This document shows positions 45,847-54,851 of a DNA stretch of 64,000 nt, piece by piece (within the stretch, counting starts at the first letter, position 1; each line of letters begins with the position of its first letter). Source of the stretch: Chondrinema litorale (GTDB lineage: Bacteria; Bacteroidota; Bacteroidia; Cytophagales; Flammeovirgaceae). Position numbers and translations under genes: made by a program. The stretch spans positions 1-64,000 of the forward strand of contig NZ_CP111043.1 of NCBI RefSeq assembly GCF_026250525.1, read 5' to 3'. A model generated the notes under the pieces. It was given only the letters and a program-made list of their open reading frames with translations. It ran no database searches and was not told the origin of the DNA.

Positions 45847-47232
45847 CTAAATTCTAATACCGATTAAAAGCATATCATCTATTTGATCTAAGTCTTTTTT
45901 CCAGTTCTCCATGGTTTCGATTATAGAATTCTCCTGTTCATCAATCGGTAATTTGGCTATAGAAGCCAGCAATTCTTTTAATCGCTTTTTTGTGAATTTT
46001 CTATCTGTTTCTTTTCCAAACTGATCTACATAACCATCAGTAAACATATATAACATGTCATCTTTTTGCAGATCGAATTCATGATTATAGAAAGGAACTT
46101 TATCGGTATTAAAATATTTACCGATTGGCATTCGGTTAGCTTTCAGTTCAGAAATTTCATTGTCTCTTACTATATAAAGTGAATTATGAGCACCAGAAAA
46201 TTCAAGCTTCATATATTGAATATCAATTGCACATAGAGAAATATCCATTCCATCTTTTTGATCGCTAGAATCCAATGTTTTTATCACTTCACTCCTAAGT
46301 TCAAATAGAATATCAGCAGGTTTTATAATTTTATTCTCTAAAATCAACTTATTAAGTAGCGTATTACCAATCATACTCATAAAACCACCAGGTACACCAT
46401 GTCCAGTACAATCTACAGCGGCTACAATTAACTTTCTACTTTGTTGGCCAAACCAGTAAAAATCGCCACTTACGATATCTTTAGCCTCATAGTAAATAAA
46501 GTTTTCAGGAGTTACTTCATCCAAAATTTCTTGAGTTGGCAACATCGCTTCTTGTATTCTTTTGGCATATCTTATGCTGCTTTCAATCTTATCTGTTTTG
46601 TCTTGAATAATTAATTTTTGCCTGTTCAGTATCTGATTTGACCTATGAAGTGCCAGTCTCGAAATAATCTCTTTTTTATTGAGATTGTATCTGGTTTGAA
46701 TTAGAATAATAGTAAAAAAACTAACTACTGTAGTAAGTAAACCACCATTGAGCATTATTTCTTCAAAAGAAAGCTTACTAAAACTACTAAGGAAGATAAC
46801 ATTAGCTACTATCGATAACACCACTACCAAAATAGAATACTTCATTTCCCAAAGTATTAGCATTCCTGCACCAATAAATAAGGCTATGTAAGCCAAGGTA
46901 TGCATGAAAAAATGAGTAACATCCATGTAGCTCCACATAAATGCATTTTGAGCTGAGATGAGAAAGAAGGGAACAAAGATGAGTAACTCATTAGAAATAT
47001 TAAATTTCTTTCTAAATGATAAGACCAAAAAACTGGTTAGTGAAACGGAAAGTCGAACTACAAAAAAAATAAACCAATGTTCTCTTACATTAAGAAAATC
47101 ATTTAATGAGAATAATAAATTAAAAACTACTGCCACCCATGCTCCTACTTGATGGTACTTAAATGCAGTCTTTTTTAATTCTTGCTGCCACTCATTTTTT
47201 GTAATGTTTTGAGAATGAAATTCTGCTTCCAT
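45847..47232 (-). CDS. Membrane-bound PP2C-type phosphatase (SpoIIE family)
   Basis: Six or so N-terminal membrane helices, a coiled linker (about 190-225), then a PPM domain with FYYEAKDIVSGDFYW, AAVDCTGHGVPGGFMSMIG and DGYVDQFG, which includes the metal-binding Asp residues. SpoIIE/RsbU-type enzymes dephosphorylate anti-sigma-factor antagonists, so it may control a partner-switching pathway; no such partners are encoded beside it. The membrane part is not a recognised sensor fold. Confidence 0.9.
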   Translation of the reverse strand: MEAEFHSQNITKNEWQQELKKTAFKYHQVGAWVAVVFNLLFSLNDFLNVREHWFIFFVVRLSVSLTSFLVLSFRKKFNISNELLIFVPFFLISAQNAFMWSYMDVTHFFMHTLAYIALFIGAGMLILWEMKYSILVVVLSIVANVIFLSSFSKLSFEEIMLNGGLLTTVVSFFTIILIQTRYNLNKKEIISRLALHRSNQILNRQKLIIQDKTDKIESSIRYAKRIQEAMLPTQEILDEVTPENFIYYEAKDIVSGDFYWFGQQSRKLIVAAVDCTGHGVPGGFMSMIGNTLLNKLILENKIIKPADILFELRSEVIKTLDSSDQKDGMDISLCAIDIQYMKLEFSGAHNSLYIVRDNEISELKANRMPIGKYFNTDKVPFYNHEFDLQKDDMLYMFTDGYVDQFGKETDRKFTKKRLKELLASIAKLPIDEQENSIIETMENWKKDLDQIDDMLLIGIRI

Positions 47233-47344
47233 TTAGCACTGGTTTTTGGTAATAATAGCTTGTGTATCCACAGCTTCTAACCAGCTTGTTAAACATATAT
47301 TGGTATTATACAGATTAATTTACAAAAACATGGAAATTAAGCAG

Positions 47345-48097
47345 TTAGGCCGGCTCAATAGCATAAACATCTACATTAACACCGGGAGCATAATGTATTA
47401 ATTCGGGTTTTCTATTGGGTAGTTCAAACTGATTTAAACCGAGCAAAGCATCGTCCCATTTATTTGCTTTTGTCTCTCTAAATTGATAAGGCTTGTGAAT
47501 TACTTGCCCTTTCATTAATTTCTTTTTTGCCTCATTCCACGAAAACAAAATATACCGTTCCAATAGGAAAAATTCCAACGTGCCAGGAGTAGCTTCTTTT
47601 ACATCTTTCCCTGTGAGATATTCAAAAACTGATGGGTTTAAAGTTCTTCTTCTTTGAGTTTCATACATTACTTTTCCCCCTACCTCATCCAGAATAGCTT
47701 TCATCTTTGCTCTATGGTATGGCAATTTGTAAAAGGTTCTGGCGATCCAAACGGCTAGACTTTGATTGGCATCTAAAGAGTAAAACCAAACACCGGGAAT
47801 GCCATTTTCATCATATACATAAGTCCTCACATTGGTTTCTAAAAAGTTAGAAATACCGGGCACTGGTGGTAAAAATACCGGACGGATGTTTTTCATGTAG
47901 AAAGGTACCAAACCCAAATATGCTTTCCCTTCATAAGTATCTACATATAAACCTTTGGGCAAAGTTTTTTGGATTACATCAGCAGGAACTTCCCAATGTA
48001 AAAATAACAGATGATCCCAAGTTTGATATAGCACTGGATTTCTATCAACAGGTTTATTTCTTGCTGCTAATCTCGAATTGTCATCAGGTTGTTTCAT
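47345..48097 (-). CDS. DUF2071 (YqjF-like) protein
   Basis: The DUF2071 pattern is present: the start LYQTWDHLLFLHWEVPADVIQKTLP, then YLGLVPFYMKNIRP, TNVRTYV and YRAKMKA, and the ending YAPGVNVDVY. The fold is related to acetoacetate decarboxylase but the family has no established reaction. Its first 14 nt overlap the end of the Nmad3-like gene upstream, evidence of translational coupling in a three-gene set. Confidence 0.88.
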   Translation of the reverse strand: MKQPDDNSRLAARNKPVDRNPVLYQTWDHLLFLHWEVPADVIQKTLPKGLYVDTYEGKAYLGLVPFYMKNIRPVFLPPVPGISNFLETNVRTYVYDENGIPGVWFYSLDANQSLAVWIARTFYKLPYHRAKMKAILDEVGGKVMYETQRRRTLNPSVFEYLTGKDVKEATPGTLEFFLLERYILFSWNEAKKKLMKGQVIHKPYQFRETKANKWDDALLGLNQFELPNRKPELIHYAPGVNVDVYAIEPA

Positions 48098-48986
48098 AGT
48101 CTATGTATTTTGATAAAGAATTAACCCATTTAGTTATTGATGCATTGGCAGGAGCTATAAATTCTTGTCCTCTTGCTACCGATTGTAATAATTTTTTATC
48201 CTTCAACCCACGCTTAGTAATTCCATCTCTAGTTTCATGATAACTCAAAATACATTTATCATTTCTAAAAAAGCATTTGGGCAGCTCCCATAATGAACGC
48301 TTATATGGAGTACCGTCTAAATGGCTTAAAACTAAATCTGAATGATAAATAAAATTACCAGCACCCGGTAAGAAATTACCTGACTGATTTTGAAACCAAG
48401 AAGACTGTTCCGCAGCCACAAATATACAATTCGCACCTCGACAATATTCTTTTACAAAAACTTGATGCGGGTGAGAAGCTAAATAATCTGGACAATTGCT
48501 ATTTGGCAATGGCAAAATCTCGCCAATTTCTAACCAACCGTAAAGCAAATGTACTTCTGGTGCATTTTTGATATAAGTGAAGCGACCATTCTTAAGCGTA
48601 ATTTCTTTGAACCAACCAAAGAACAAAAACAGATCACCTATACCAACAGCAAAAGGAGAATTTAATAAATGAGAAAGAGCAGCTCCGTGTTGACCGAAAG
48701 CTGCTCTCCAATTTTGCGGTCTGTTTTGCAACAAACCCTTATTTATATCTGGGTCGAGATGCGCTTCAGAATAAAACTTTAAGCCCAAATCTCGCATTAC
48801 ATCTAAGTAATTAAATTGATTATTAAACTGAAGTTGATTGTAAAAAATACCCGAACCAGCTTCAGGAATAGGAATGGAAAAGCTTTTGTTTTGATAAATC
48901 CAACTGGAAATACCACCTGTAGAAGTATCAAAACCTTTTCTGCTTAAAATAATCTTTCTAGCCTTGCTTTTCTTTTCCCCGATCAA
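48084..48986 (-). CDS. Nmad3-like (nucleotide-modification-associated) protein, TTG start
   Basis: The N-terminal KIILSRKGFDTSTGG, the central HLDPD and NWRAAFGQHG, and GDLFLFFGWF with YGWLEIGE are the pattern I know from Nmad3, a family found near DNA-modification genes in phages and bacteria. The role is not proven. The only in-frame start is a TTG that follows the aldo/keto reductase stop codon without gap (TAA-TTG), so ribosomes probably re-initiate there. Downstream DUF2071 overlaps it by 14 nt. The C-terminal half has no catalytic motif I can name. The Nmad3 call rests on recognition by eye. Confidence 0.7.
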   Translation of the reverse strand: MIGEKKSKARKIILSRKGFDTSTGGISSWIYQNKSFSIPIPEAGSGIFYNQLQFNNQFNYLDVMRDLGLKFYSEAHLDPDINKGLLQNRPQNWRAAFGQHGAALSHLLNSPFAVGIGDLFLFFGWFKEITLKNGRFTYIKNAPEVHLLYGWLEIGEILPLPNSNCPDYLASHPHQVFVKEYCRGANCIFVAAEQSSWFQNQSGNFLPGAGNFIYHSDLVLSHLDGTPYKRSLWELPKCFFRNDKCILSYHETRDGITKRGLKDKKLLQSVARGQEFIAPANASITKWVNSLSKYIDYETT

Positions 48987-49979
48987 TTATACATCTAATT
49001 TAAGTGCTGCTAATTCTGTATTAATTATATTCATTTCTTCTTCAGAAATACTTGCTTCGGCGGCCGCTGCATTTTCTTTTACTTGCTTTTCATTTCTGGC
49101 ACCAACTAAAGCACAAGTAACTCCCGGTTGATCAATTGTCCAACGGATTACTAACTGAGCCAACGTAAGTCCTTTATCATCAGCGATTGGCTTAATCTTA
49201 TCTAAAAATGCATTTACTTTTACTACATTTTCATCTTTAAAATAAGAACTTCCTGCTCTGTGGTCACCTTCGCCAAATTTATAACCCGGAGTTATTTTTC
49301 CAGTTAATAAACCTCTTTGCAATGGGCTGTACGCCAAGATTGATTTGTTTTTTTCTAGCACTTGAGGTACTACTTCTTTTTCAATATCTCTCAACACCAT
49401 GCTATATGGCACTTGGTTAGAAACAATCTCAAGTACTTCATCTGCTTCTGCAACCCACTTTGCCGTATAATTACAAACGCCGGCAGCTAGAATTTTTCCA
49501 TCTTGCTTAAGCTTTGCTACGGCTTCCATTGTTTCATGGATCGGTGTTGTAGAATCGTTCCAGTGGATTTGGTATAAGTCTATGTAATCGGTTTTCAATC
49601 TTTTTAGACTGTCTTCGCATTCTTTAATTACACTTTCTTTACCAGCGTATTTATAGATTTTTACCGGAGTACCATCATTCATTTGAGAGTCGAAAGCAAA
49701 ATCTCCTTTGTTGTCATCCCAACGCATTCCATATTTTGTAAGGATTTTCACCTTGTCTCTTTTACCTTCTAAAGCCTCACCTACAATATCTTCACTAGTA
49801 CCCATTCCGTAAATTGGAGCTGTATCTATGGTAGTAATACCAAGGTCTAATGACTGATTGATTGCTGCGATGGAATCTTTCTTATCATTTCCTCCCCACA
49901 TCCATCCACCAATTGCCCATGCACCAAATGCTATTGCTGAGATTTCGATATCTGTGTTGCCAATTTTTCTGTATTCCAT
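48987..49979 (-). CDS. Aldo/keto reductase (AKR superfamily)
   Basis: The AKR tetrad can be seen: Asp in TIDTAPIYGMG (near 51-61) with the Tyr, a Lys in ILTKYG (about 82) and His in YQIHWND (near 137). Further NADPH-binding segments are LAYSPLQRGLLTG and the C-terminal ALVGARNEKQVKEN. Length 330 and the Trp-rich GAWAIGGWMWGG start suit the YghZ/YajO-like group that reduces sugar or aldehyde substrates. It is the first gene of the reductase-Nmad3-DUF2071 set. Confidence 0.93.
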   Translation of the reverse strand: MEYRKIGNTDIEISAIAFGAWAIGGWMWGGNDKKDSIAAINQSLDLGITTIDTAPIYGMGTSEDIVGEALEGKRDKVKILTKYGMRWDDNKGDFAFDSQMNDGTPVKIYKYAGKESVIKECEDSLKRLKTDYIDLYQIHWNDSTTPIHETMEAVAKLKQDGKILAAGVCNYTAKWVAEADEVLEIVSNQVPYSMVLRDIEKEVVPQVLEKNKSILAYSPLQRGLLTGKITPGYKFGEGDHRAGSSYFKDENVVKVNAFLDKIKPIADDKGLTLAQLVIRWTIDQPGVTCALVGARNEKQVKENAAAAEASISEEEMNIINTELAALKLDV

Positions 49980-50064
49980 AATTAAAAAATGTATTGTGTT
50001 TATAGTATTTGTCTATTATTTCTGAAATAATTGGTTGTACTGAAATAAAAATTCAGCACAATTA

Positions 50065-50589
50065 CTAGCTAAAAAAATCTGTTGATTTTAACAAATAAAA
50101 CCTGTCAAAACAGGATTCTTGTTGGTTGTAAAATTCTTTCTGGAAGACCAAGGGTGACTCATTCAAAATTTTAACCGATGCTTTATTATTCACATCTACA
50201 TAAGCAACCAGTTTTTCGATCTTAAGGTTTTCGAAAGCAAAATTTATTAAGCCATTGAGAATTTCTAGACCGTAACCATTACCCCAATGTTTTTGTAAAA
50301 ATCGATAACCAATTTCAAATGTATTTGCCTCTTCGCCTACCAGTGCACATGTACCTAAAAACTCTTGCGTATCTTTAGAAACTATTGCCCAAACCCAAAA
50401 CTGGTTTTCTGGAACTGAATAGTAGTTGATGACTCTTTGAAGATCGTCTTTATTCTCTTCCAAAGAGAAAGTTTTATTTCCCACATACTTCATCACTGCT
50501 GGATTATGCTGCATTTCGTGGAAAGCTGGTAAATCGCTCAACTCCAGTTGTCTCACTTTCATTCGTGCAGTTTCAAAAAGTATTTCCAT
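50065..50589 (-). CDS. GNAT N-acetyltransferase (RimJ/RimL type)
   Basis: A GNAT domain with the start TARMKVRQLELSDLPAF, acetyl-CoA-binding region LQKHWGNGYGLEIL (a Q/R-x-x-G-x-G/A variant) and NNKASVKILNESPLV (N-x-x-S). It acetylates an N terminus or small amine; the substrate is unknown. I start at MEILFETARM because upstream codons run into the terminator of the previous gene. 174 residues is the usual length. Confidence 0.9.
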   Translation of the reverse strand: MEILFETARMKVRQLELSDLPAFHEMQHNPAVMKYVGNKTFSLEENKDDLQRVINYYSVPENQFWVWAIVSKDTQEFLGTCALVGEEANTFEIGYRFLQKHWGNGYGLEILNGLINFAFENLKIEKLVAYVDVNNKASVKILNESPLVFQKEFYNQQESCFDRFYLLKSTDFFS

Positions 50590-50613
50590 CAGTTTCGAAG
50601 GATTAAAAAATGA

Positions 50614-50648
50614 GAAAAAATAAAAAAGACCTGCTTTAACAGGTCTTT
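50614..50648 (-). terminator. Terminator of the second M1 peptidase gene
   Basis: On the minus strand AAAGACCTG, loop TTAAAG and the complement are followed by a T-run. It begins 19 nt past the peptidase stop codon and lies in the leader of the acetyltransferase gene. Confidence 0.87.
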
Positions 50649-50666
50649 CTTTCAAATTTAAATCTC

Positions 50667-52535
50667 TTATTTTCCGCTTGGGCTTTCACCGAATATTATC
50701 GGGTTATTTATCGGCCAAACGTTATTGTCTCTTTCAGTATCAACCATTCTAAATGTTGGGTCGATTTCTATATTCTTCACTCTCTCAATTGGTTGATTGA
50801 TAATGAAAGAATATTCTGGGAATGTCCAAGGCCAATCTTCTTCTTGTACCTTTCTTACTGATGGCATATCTTCTGTCTTACCTCCACGCATAATTCTTAA
50901 TGGAATGTAATGGTTTTCAAACTGACCATTTTCGAAGCTTACCAAAACATCTAAAGGCATTGGCATATTCCCGATTCTTTCAAGAATTACTTTTGTTTTT
51001 CCATCAGCAGTTGGCGTAACAGATTTTACGCTGTAATCGATAGAGTTTACAGTACCAATCCATTGCTCTAAGAACCACTTTAACTGTAAGCCAGACTCTT
51101 TCTCAAATGTTCTGATAATATCCATTCCATTTGGATGTTTGAATTGCCATTCGTAGAAAAATCTTAGTAGCGCTTTGTCGAAAGTTTCTTTACCAACAAT
51201 GTATTGTAGTTGCATTAAGAATAACTCTCCTTTTGAATAAGCACTAATGCCATAAGTTCTGTTTCTAGCATAAAAATCTGAGTGCGTAGTTAAAGGCTCT
51301 TGTGTTTCGCTTCTTACCAAAGAAACATAACCATTATAAGCACCCATATGTGGGTTGTAGCTTTTCTCATCAAATATGATGTTGCTGATTTCACTTGATG
51401 CAAAACTTGTAAAACCTTCGTCCATCCAAGAATATTTGGTTTCGTTAAAACCTAATACATGCTGATACCAGCTATGCATTGCTTCGTGAATGGTTACTCC
51501 TACTAAACTTCTTAAAGAACGGTGTCCGGTAATCATGGTAAGCTGAGCGTACTCCATACCTCCATCACCACCTTGTATTACTGAGTATTTTCCATAAGGA
51601 TATCTTCCGTATTTCTCACTTGCAATTTGGAATAATTGAACAGTATAATCTGGAAGTTTTTCCCAGTTTTCTGCTAAAGTATCTGCTTGGTAGAAGAAGT
51701 GTAATTCAGGACCATTTGGCACTTGCTTGATTGTATGTACATAATCAGGGTCAGCAGCCCAAGCAAAATCGTGCACGTTTTCTGCTAAAAAGTGCCAGTT
51801 AATTTTACCATTTTTCCCTTTACCTGCTTTGTCTCCATTGTAGCCATGTCCAACTTCTTTTTCGTTTTGTACAAATCCACTACCTGCTACTACATAATTT
51901 TCGTCAATATTGATTTTTACATCAAAATCTCCCCAAACACCATGAAACTCTCTACCGATATATGGGTTTGCATGCCAACCTTCAAAATCGTATTCAGCCA
52001 TTTTAGGGAACCACTGAGTCATGGTATATTCTATACCTTCTCTGTTATCTCTACCAGAACGACGAATTTGTAAAGGTACCTGAGCTTCAAACTCCATTTT
52101 AATCTCAGTTTTTGCTCCTGGTAAAATTGGCTCGGCAAGAGTAACTTCTAGTATGGTTCCACTCACTTCAAAGTCTTGGTCTGTACCACCAATTTTTAAA
52201 GATTTAATTTTCTGGTAACCAATCTCACTATCACTTAAATGTAAAATTCTGTCTCTCACTCTGCCATCTGGGTCTTCAATCGTTCTTGAGCGAACATCCA
52301 TCATACTACCCGGCTGAAAAGCATTGAAAAACAAGTGGTAGTAAACATTTTTGAGCGTATCTGGCGAGTTATTAAAATAAACAAGTTTTTGCACACCTTG
52401 TAACTGATTGGTGTTAACATCCATGTCTATTTCCATTGTATATTCTACTCTTTGTTGCCAGCGTGCAGTTTGTGCAAGCAGGATATTACCAACAAATAGT
52501 AAAAATGATGTTGTAATTAAATTTTTTATCGTCAT
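50667..52535 (-). CDS. Secreted M1-family metallopeptidase (second copy)
   Basis: The zinc motif is H350-E-A-M-H354 with E373 after 18 residues (WMDEGFTSF). A signal peptide (LFVGNILLAQT) marks export. Before the zinc site it has GGMEYAQL, equivalent to GxMEN. Its 622 residues have the same layout and C-terminal Ig-like end as the gene at 11140-13119, but the two differ clearly in sequence, so they are old paralogues rather than a recent duplication. The likely role is peptide processing in the periplasm. Confidence 0.92.
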   Translation of the reverse strand: MTIKNLITTSFLLFVGNILLAQTARWQQRVEYTMEIDMDVNTNQLQGVQKLVYFNNSPDTLKNVYYHLFFNAFQPGSMMDVRSRTIEDPDGRVRDRILHLSDSEIGYQKIKSLKIGGTDQDFEVSGTILEVTLAEPILPGAKTEIKMEFEAQVPLQIRRSGRDNREGIEYTMTQWFPKMAEYDFEGWHANPYIGREFHGVWGDFDVKINIDENYVVAGSGFVQNEKEVGHGYNGDKAGKGKNGKINWHFLAENVHDFAWAADPDYVHTIKQVPNGPELHFFYQADTLAENWEKLPDYTVQLFQIASEKYGRYPYGKYSVIQGGDGGMEYAQLTMITGHRSLRSLVGVTIHEAMHSWYQHVLGFNETKYSWMDEGFTSFASSEISNIIFDEKSYNPHMGAYNGYVSLVRSETQEPLTTHSDFYARNRTYGISAYSKGELFLMQLQYIVGKETFDKALLRFFYEWQFKHPNGMDIIRTFEKESGLQLKWFLEQWIGTVNSIDYSVKSVTPTADGKTKVILERIGNMPMPLDVLVSFENGQFENHYIPLRIMRGGKTEDMPSVRKVQEEDWPWTFPEYSFIINQPIERVKNIEIDPTFRMVDTERDNNVWPINNPIIFGESPSGK

Positions 52536-52741
52536 TTGTCTGATAAATATATGTTTAGATTTTTATTGACCGTGAATTTCAAAGATAATCATATACAATC
52601 CAAAAAGATTTATGCAAATGGTCAAATTGCAAACTATTTGCTCTGATAAATTAAAAAAATGCGTTACTGCGCACTTATTTTTCTAGATTTTTTTTATATA
52701 ATAAGTATCAGCTATTTTCATCTTCTTCACCCTTTTTTTTA

Positions 52742-53521
52742 ATGAAAGATTACTACCAAATTTTAGAAATACCCCGAAATGCCTCTAGTGAGGAAATTAA
52801 AAGAGCATACAGAAAACTCGCTGTAAAATATCATCCAGATAAAAATGATGGGAACAAACATGCTGAAGAAAAATTTAAAGCGGTAAACGAAGCATACAGA
52901 ACACTTTCTAATTCAAGTAAAAGGTATTATTACGACAACCCACAAGAGGCTGCTAAAATACAATATCAGAAATCATACTTATATCGAAAAATACAGTTTT
53001 ACAAAAGAAGACAGGCAGAGAAAAATCTTTATAGAGAGCCCAAAACCGTCACATTTGTTAGAAACATTGTGGTTCTCACCATGCTTTTCGTCACTCTCTA
53101 CATAGGTTTTACATCTTCTAGCTCTTTTTTTGGAAATACAAGCAGGTCTGTAACCATTAGGTTATATGAGTTTAACAACCTCATCCCAAAAGTAAACTCA
53201 ACTGTTTATGATACTATTTACAGGTCTTACAAAGAAGAATTAATTGCCAAAGCAGAAATCTATAAAATGATGGGTAATAGCAATTACCGCAAAGGTTTTT
53301 ATAAAGAAGCATTAGACCAGTACCTTACAATATATTACAATCAGAAATATATCGAAGGCTTTTCTGACTTAGTAGACTATATGCAAATTTGTTTTTTGAA
53401 AATTTCAGCACAAGATCAGGAAAAATTATTGGCAAGTTTGGACAAATACAGTTTACAGAAAGATATTTTTATTAACATCCCTGACGAAATACATGAGTTT
53501 GGAGGTAAAGAAATTTCTTAA
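52742..53521 (+). CDS. Membrane-anchored J-domain (DnaJ-like) protein
   Basis: An N-terminal J domain with the essential HPD at 31-33 stimulates Hsp70 (DnaK) ATPase. After a basic stretch (about 84-100) there is one membrane helix (about 107-128), followed by a helical, probably TPR-like region ([22 protein letters not shown]) on the far side. It lacks the Gly/Phe and zinc-finger regions of DnaJ, so it is a membrane-tethered co-chaperone of type C. Its client is unknown. Confidence 0.93.
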   Translation: MKDYYQILEIPRNASSEEIKRAYRKLAVKYHPDKNDGNKHAEEKFKAVNEAYRTLSNSSKRYYYDNPQEAAKIQYQKSYLYRKIQFYKRRQAEKNLYREPKTVTFVRNIVVLTMLFVTLYIGFTSSSSFFGNTSRSVTIRLYEFNNLIPKVNSTVYDTIYRSYKEELIAKAEIYKMMGNSNYRKGFYKEALDQYLTIYYNQKYIEGFSDLVDYMQICFLKISAQDQEKLLASLDKYSLQKDIFINIPDEIHEFGGKEIS

Positions 53522-53577
53522 AAGCACCTAAAATCTTTTTTTCCTATTTTCGCCTAATACAAGACACTATTACGAAA

Positions 53578-54636
53578 ATGAAAAAGATGATTTTAATTAA
53601 CCTATTATTAGCTCTACTCTTTTTGAATGAATGTTCAGAAGATGAAAAAGAAATTGAGCCCCCTACAAACATTCAGTTTACAGCCGACATAAGCGAAGAT
53701 AAATCCGGCAAAGTAGTATTTAATATCAGTGCAGATAATGCTACTTATTACGTATTTTTTCCGGGTGCTTCACAAAGCGAAATCGGTGTAGAATCTGAAA
53801 GCGGAATTTTTGAATATACTTATGCCAAAAGTGGAGATTACTCTGCAAAAGTTTACATCTACTATGCTGACGATCATTTTATTACTGAAAAGTTAGATGT
53901 TTCTGTAGAAACCAATATTGAAGCAGGTTATGCTTTAGTCTGGTCTGATGAATTTGAAAATGATGGTGCCCCTAATGATGAAAATTGGGATTACGACATT
54001 GGCACTGGTTCCGATGGTTGGGGAAATAACGAAGATCAATACTATACTAGCCGAGAAGAAAATGTAAAAGTTGAAGATGGTGTATTAAAGATTATTGCTA
54101 AAAGTGAAAGTTACGAAGGCAGTGCATTTACATCTGCCAGATTGCTTACAAAAGACAAATTTGAATTTTCCTATGGCAAAGTTGAAGTAAGAGCAAAACT
54201 ACCAAAAGGTGGAGGTACGTGGCCTGCTATATGGATGTTAGGTGCCAATATAGAATCTGTTGGCTGGCCAGAATGTGGTGAAATTGACATAATGGAACAC
54301 GTTGGTAACAATGAAGGCACAGTAAGTACGGCGATACATACCAACTCTAGTTTTGGTGCCACACAAAATTACAAGGCTACCACTATTGAAAATGTAACCT
54401 CGGAGTTTCATGTTTATGGTCTTGAATGGACAGAAGACAATTTAACTATATCTGTCGATAGTGTTAATTATTACACTTACAATCCAGCTTCAAAAGGCGT
54501 AGATCACTGGCCATTTAACAAAGATTGTTTCATTATTTTAAACATTGCTATTGGTGGTACTTTAGGAGGAACTGTTTCAACAGATTTTAAAGAAGGAATT
54601 ATGGAAATTGATTATGTAAGAGTCTATCAAGAATAG
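53578..54636 (+). CDS. GH16 beta-glucanase (laminarinase-like) lipoprotein
   Basis: Catalytic motif E235-I-D-I-M-E240 is present (nucleophile and acid/base) in a beta-jelly-roll domain of about 230 residues starting near LVWSDEFEND. Upstream lies an about 85-residue PKD-like domain. The leader is lipoprotein-like, but the residue before Cys19 is Glu (LNEC), which is unusual for signal peptidase II. Likely substrates are beta-1,3-glucans such as laminarin. A strong hairpin follows; no transporter of the SusCD type adjoins. Confidence 0.93.
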   Translation: MKKMILINLLLALLFLNECSEDEKEIEPPTNIQFTADISEDKSGKVVFNISADNATYYVFFPGASQSEIGVESESGIFEYTYAKSGDYSAKVYIYYADDHFITEKLDVSVETNIEAGYALVWSDEFENDGAPNDENWDYDIGTGSDGWGNNEDQYYTSREENVKVEDGVLKIIAKSESYEGSAFTSARLLTKDKFEFSYGKVEVRAKLPKGGGTWPAIWMLGANIESVGWPECGEIDIMEHVGNNEGTVSTAIHTNSSFGATQNYKATTIENVTSEFHVYGLEWTEDNLTISVDSVNYYTYNPASKGVDHWPFNKDCFIILNIAIGGTLGGTVSTDFKEGIMEIDYVRVYQE

Positions 54637-54661
54637 CTTGTATATTCAACTATTTTCAAGG

Positions 54662-54706
54662 AAGCTTTCTGAAATTGAACCAACATTTCAGAAAGCTTTT
54701 ATTTTT
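54662..54706 (+). terminator. Terminator of the GH16 gene
   Basis: AAGCTTTCTGAAAT and its complement form a 14-bp stem over a 9-nt loop, followed by a T-rich tail. Confidence 0.88.
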
Positions 54707-54851
54707 AAATTGTATCACGAATGAACAGCAATTGTAACGAAAACGATACACCCCAGAAAAACACTCAATCATAAATGCCTTAATATCAGCATTTTAACAA
54801 CTGGTACCCAAATTGAACTGGTATGATACAATTAACATAAAGAAAATAAAG

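Noticed and set aside
50589..50655. Longer start of the acetyltransferase gene
   Set aside because: The extension is the terminator stem of the upstream peptidase gene and has no GNAT features.
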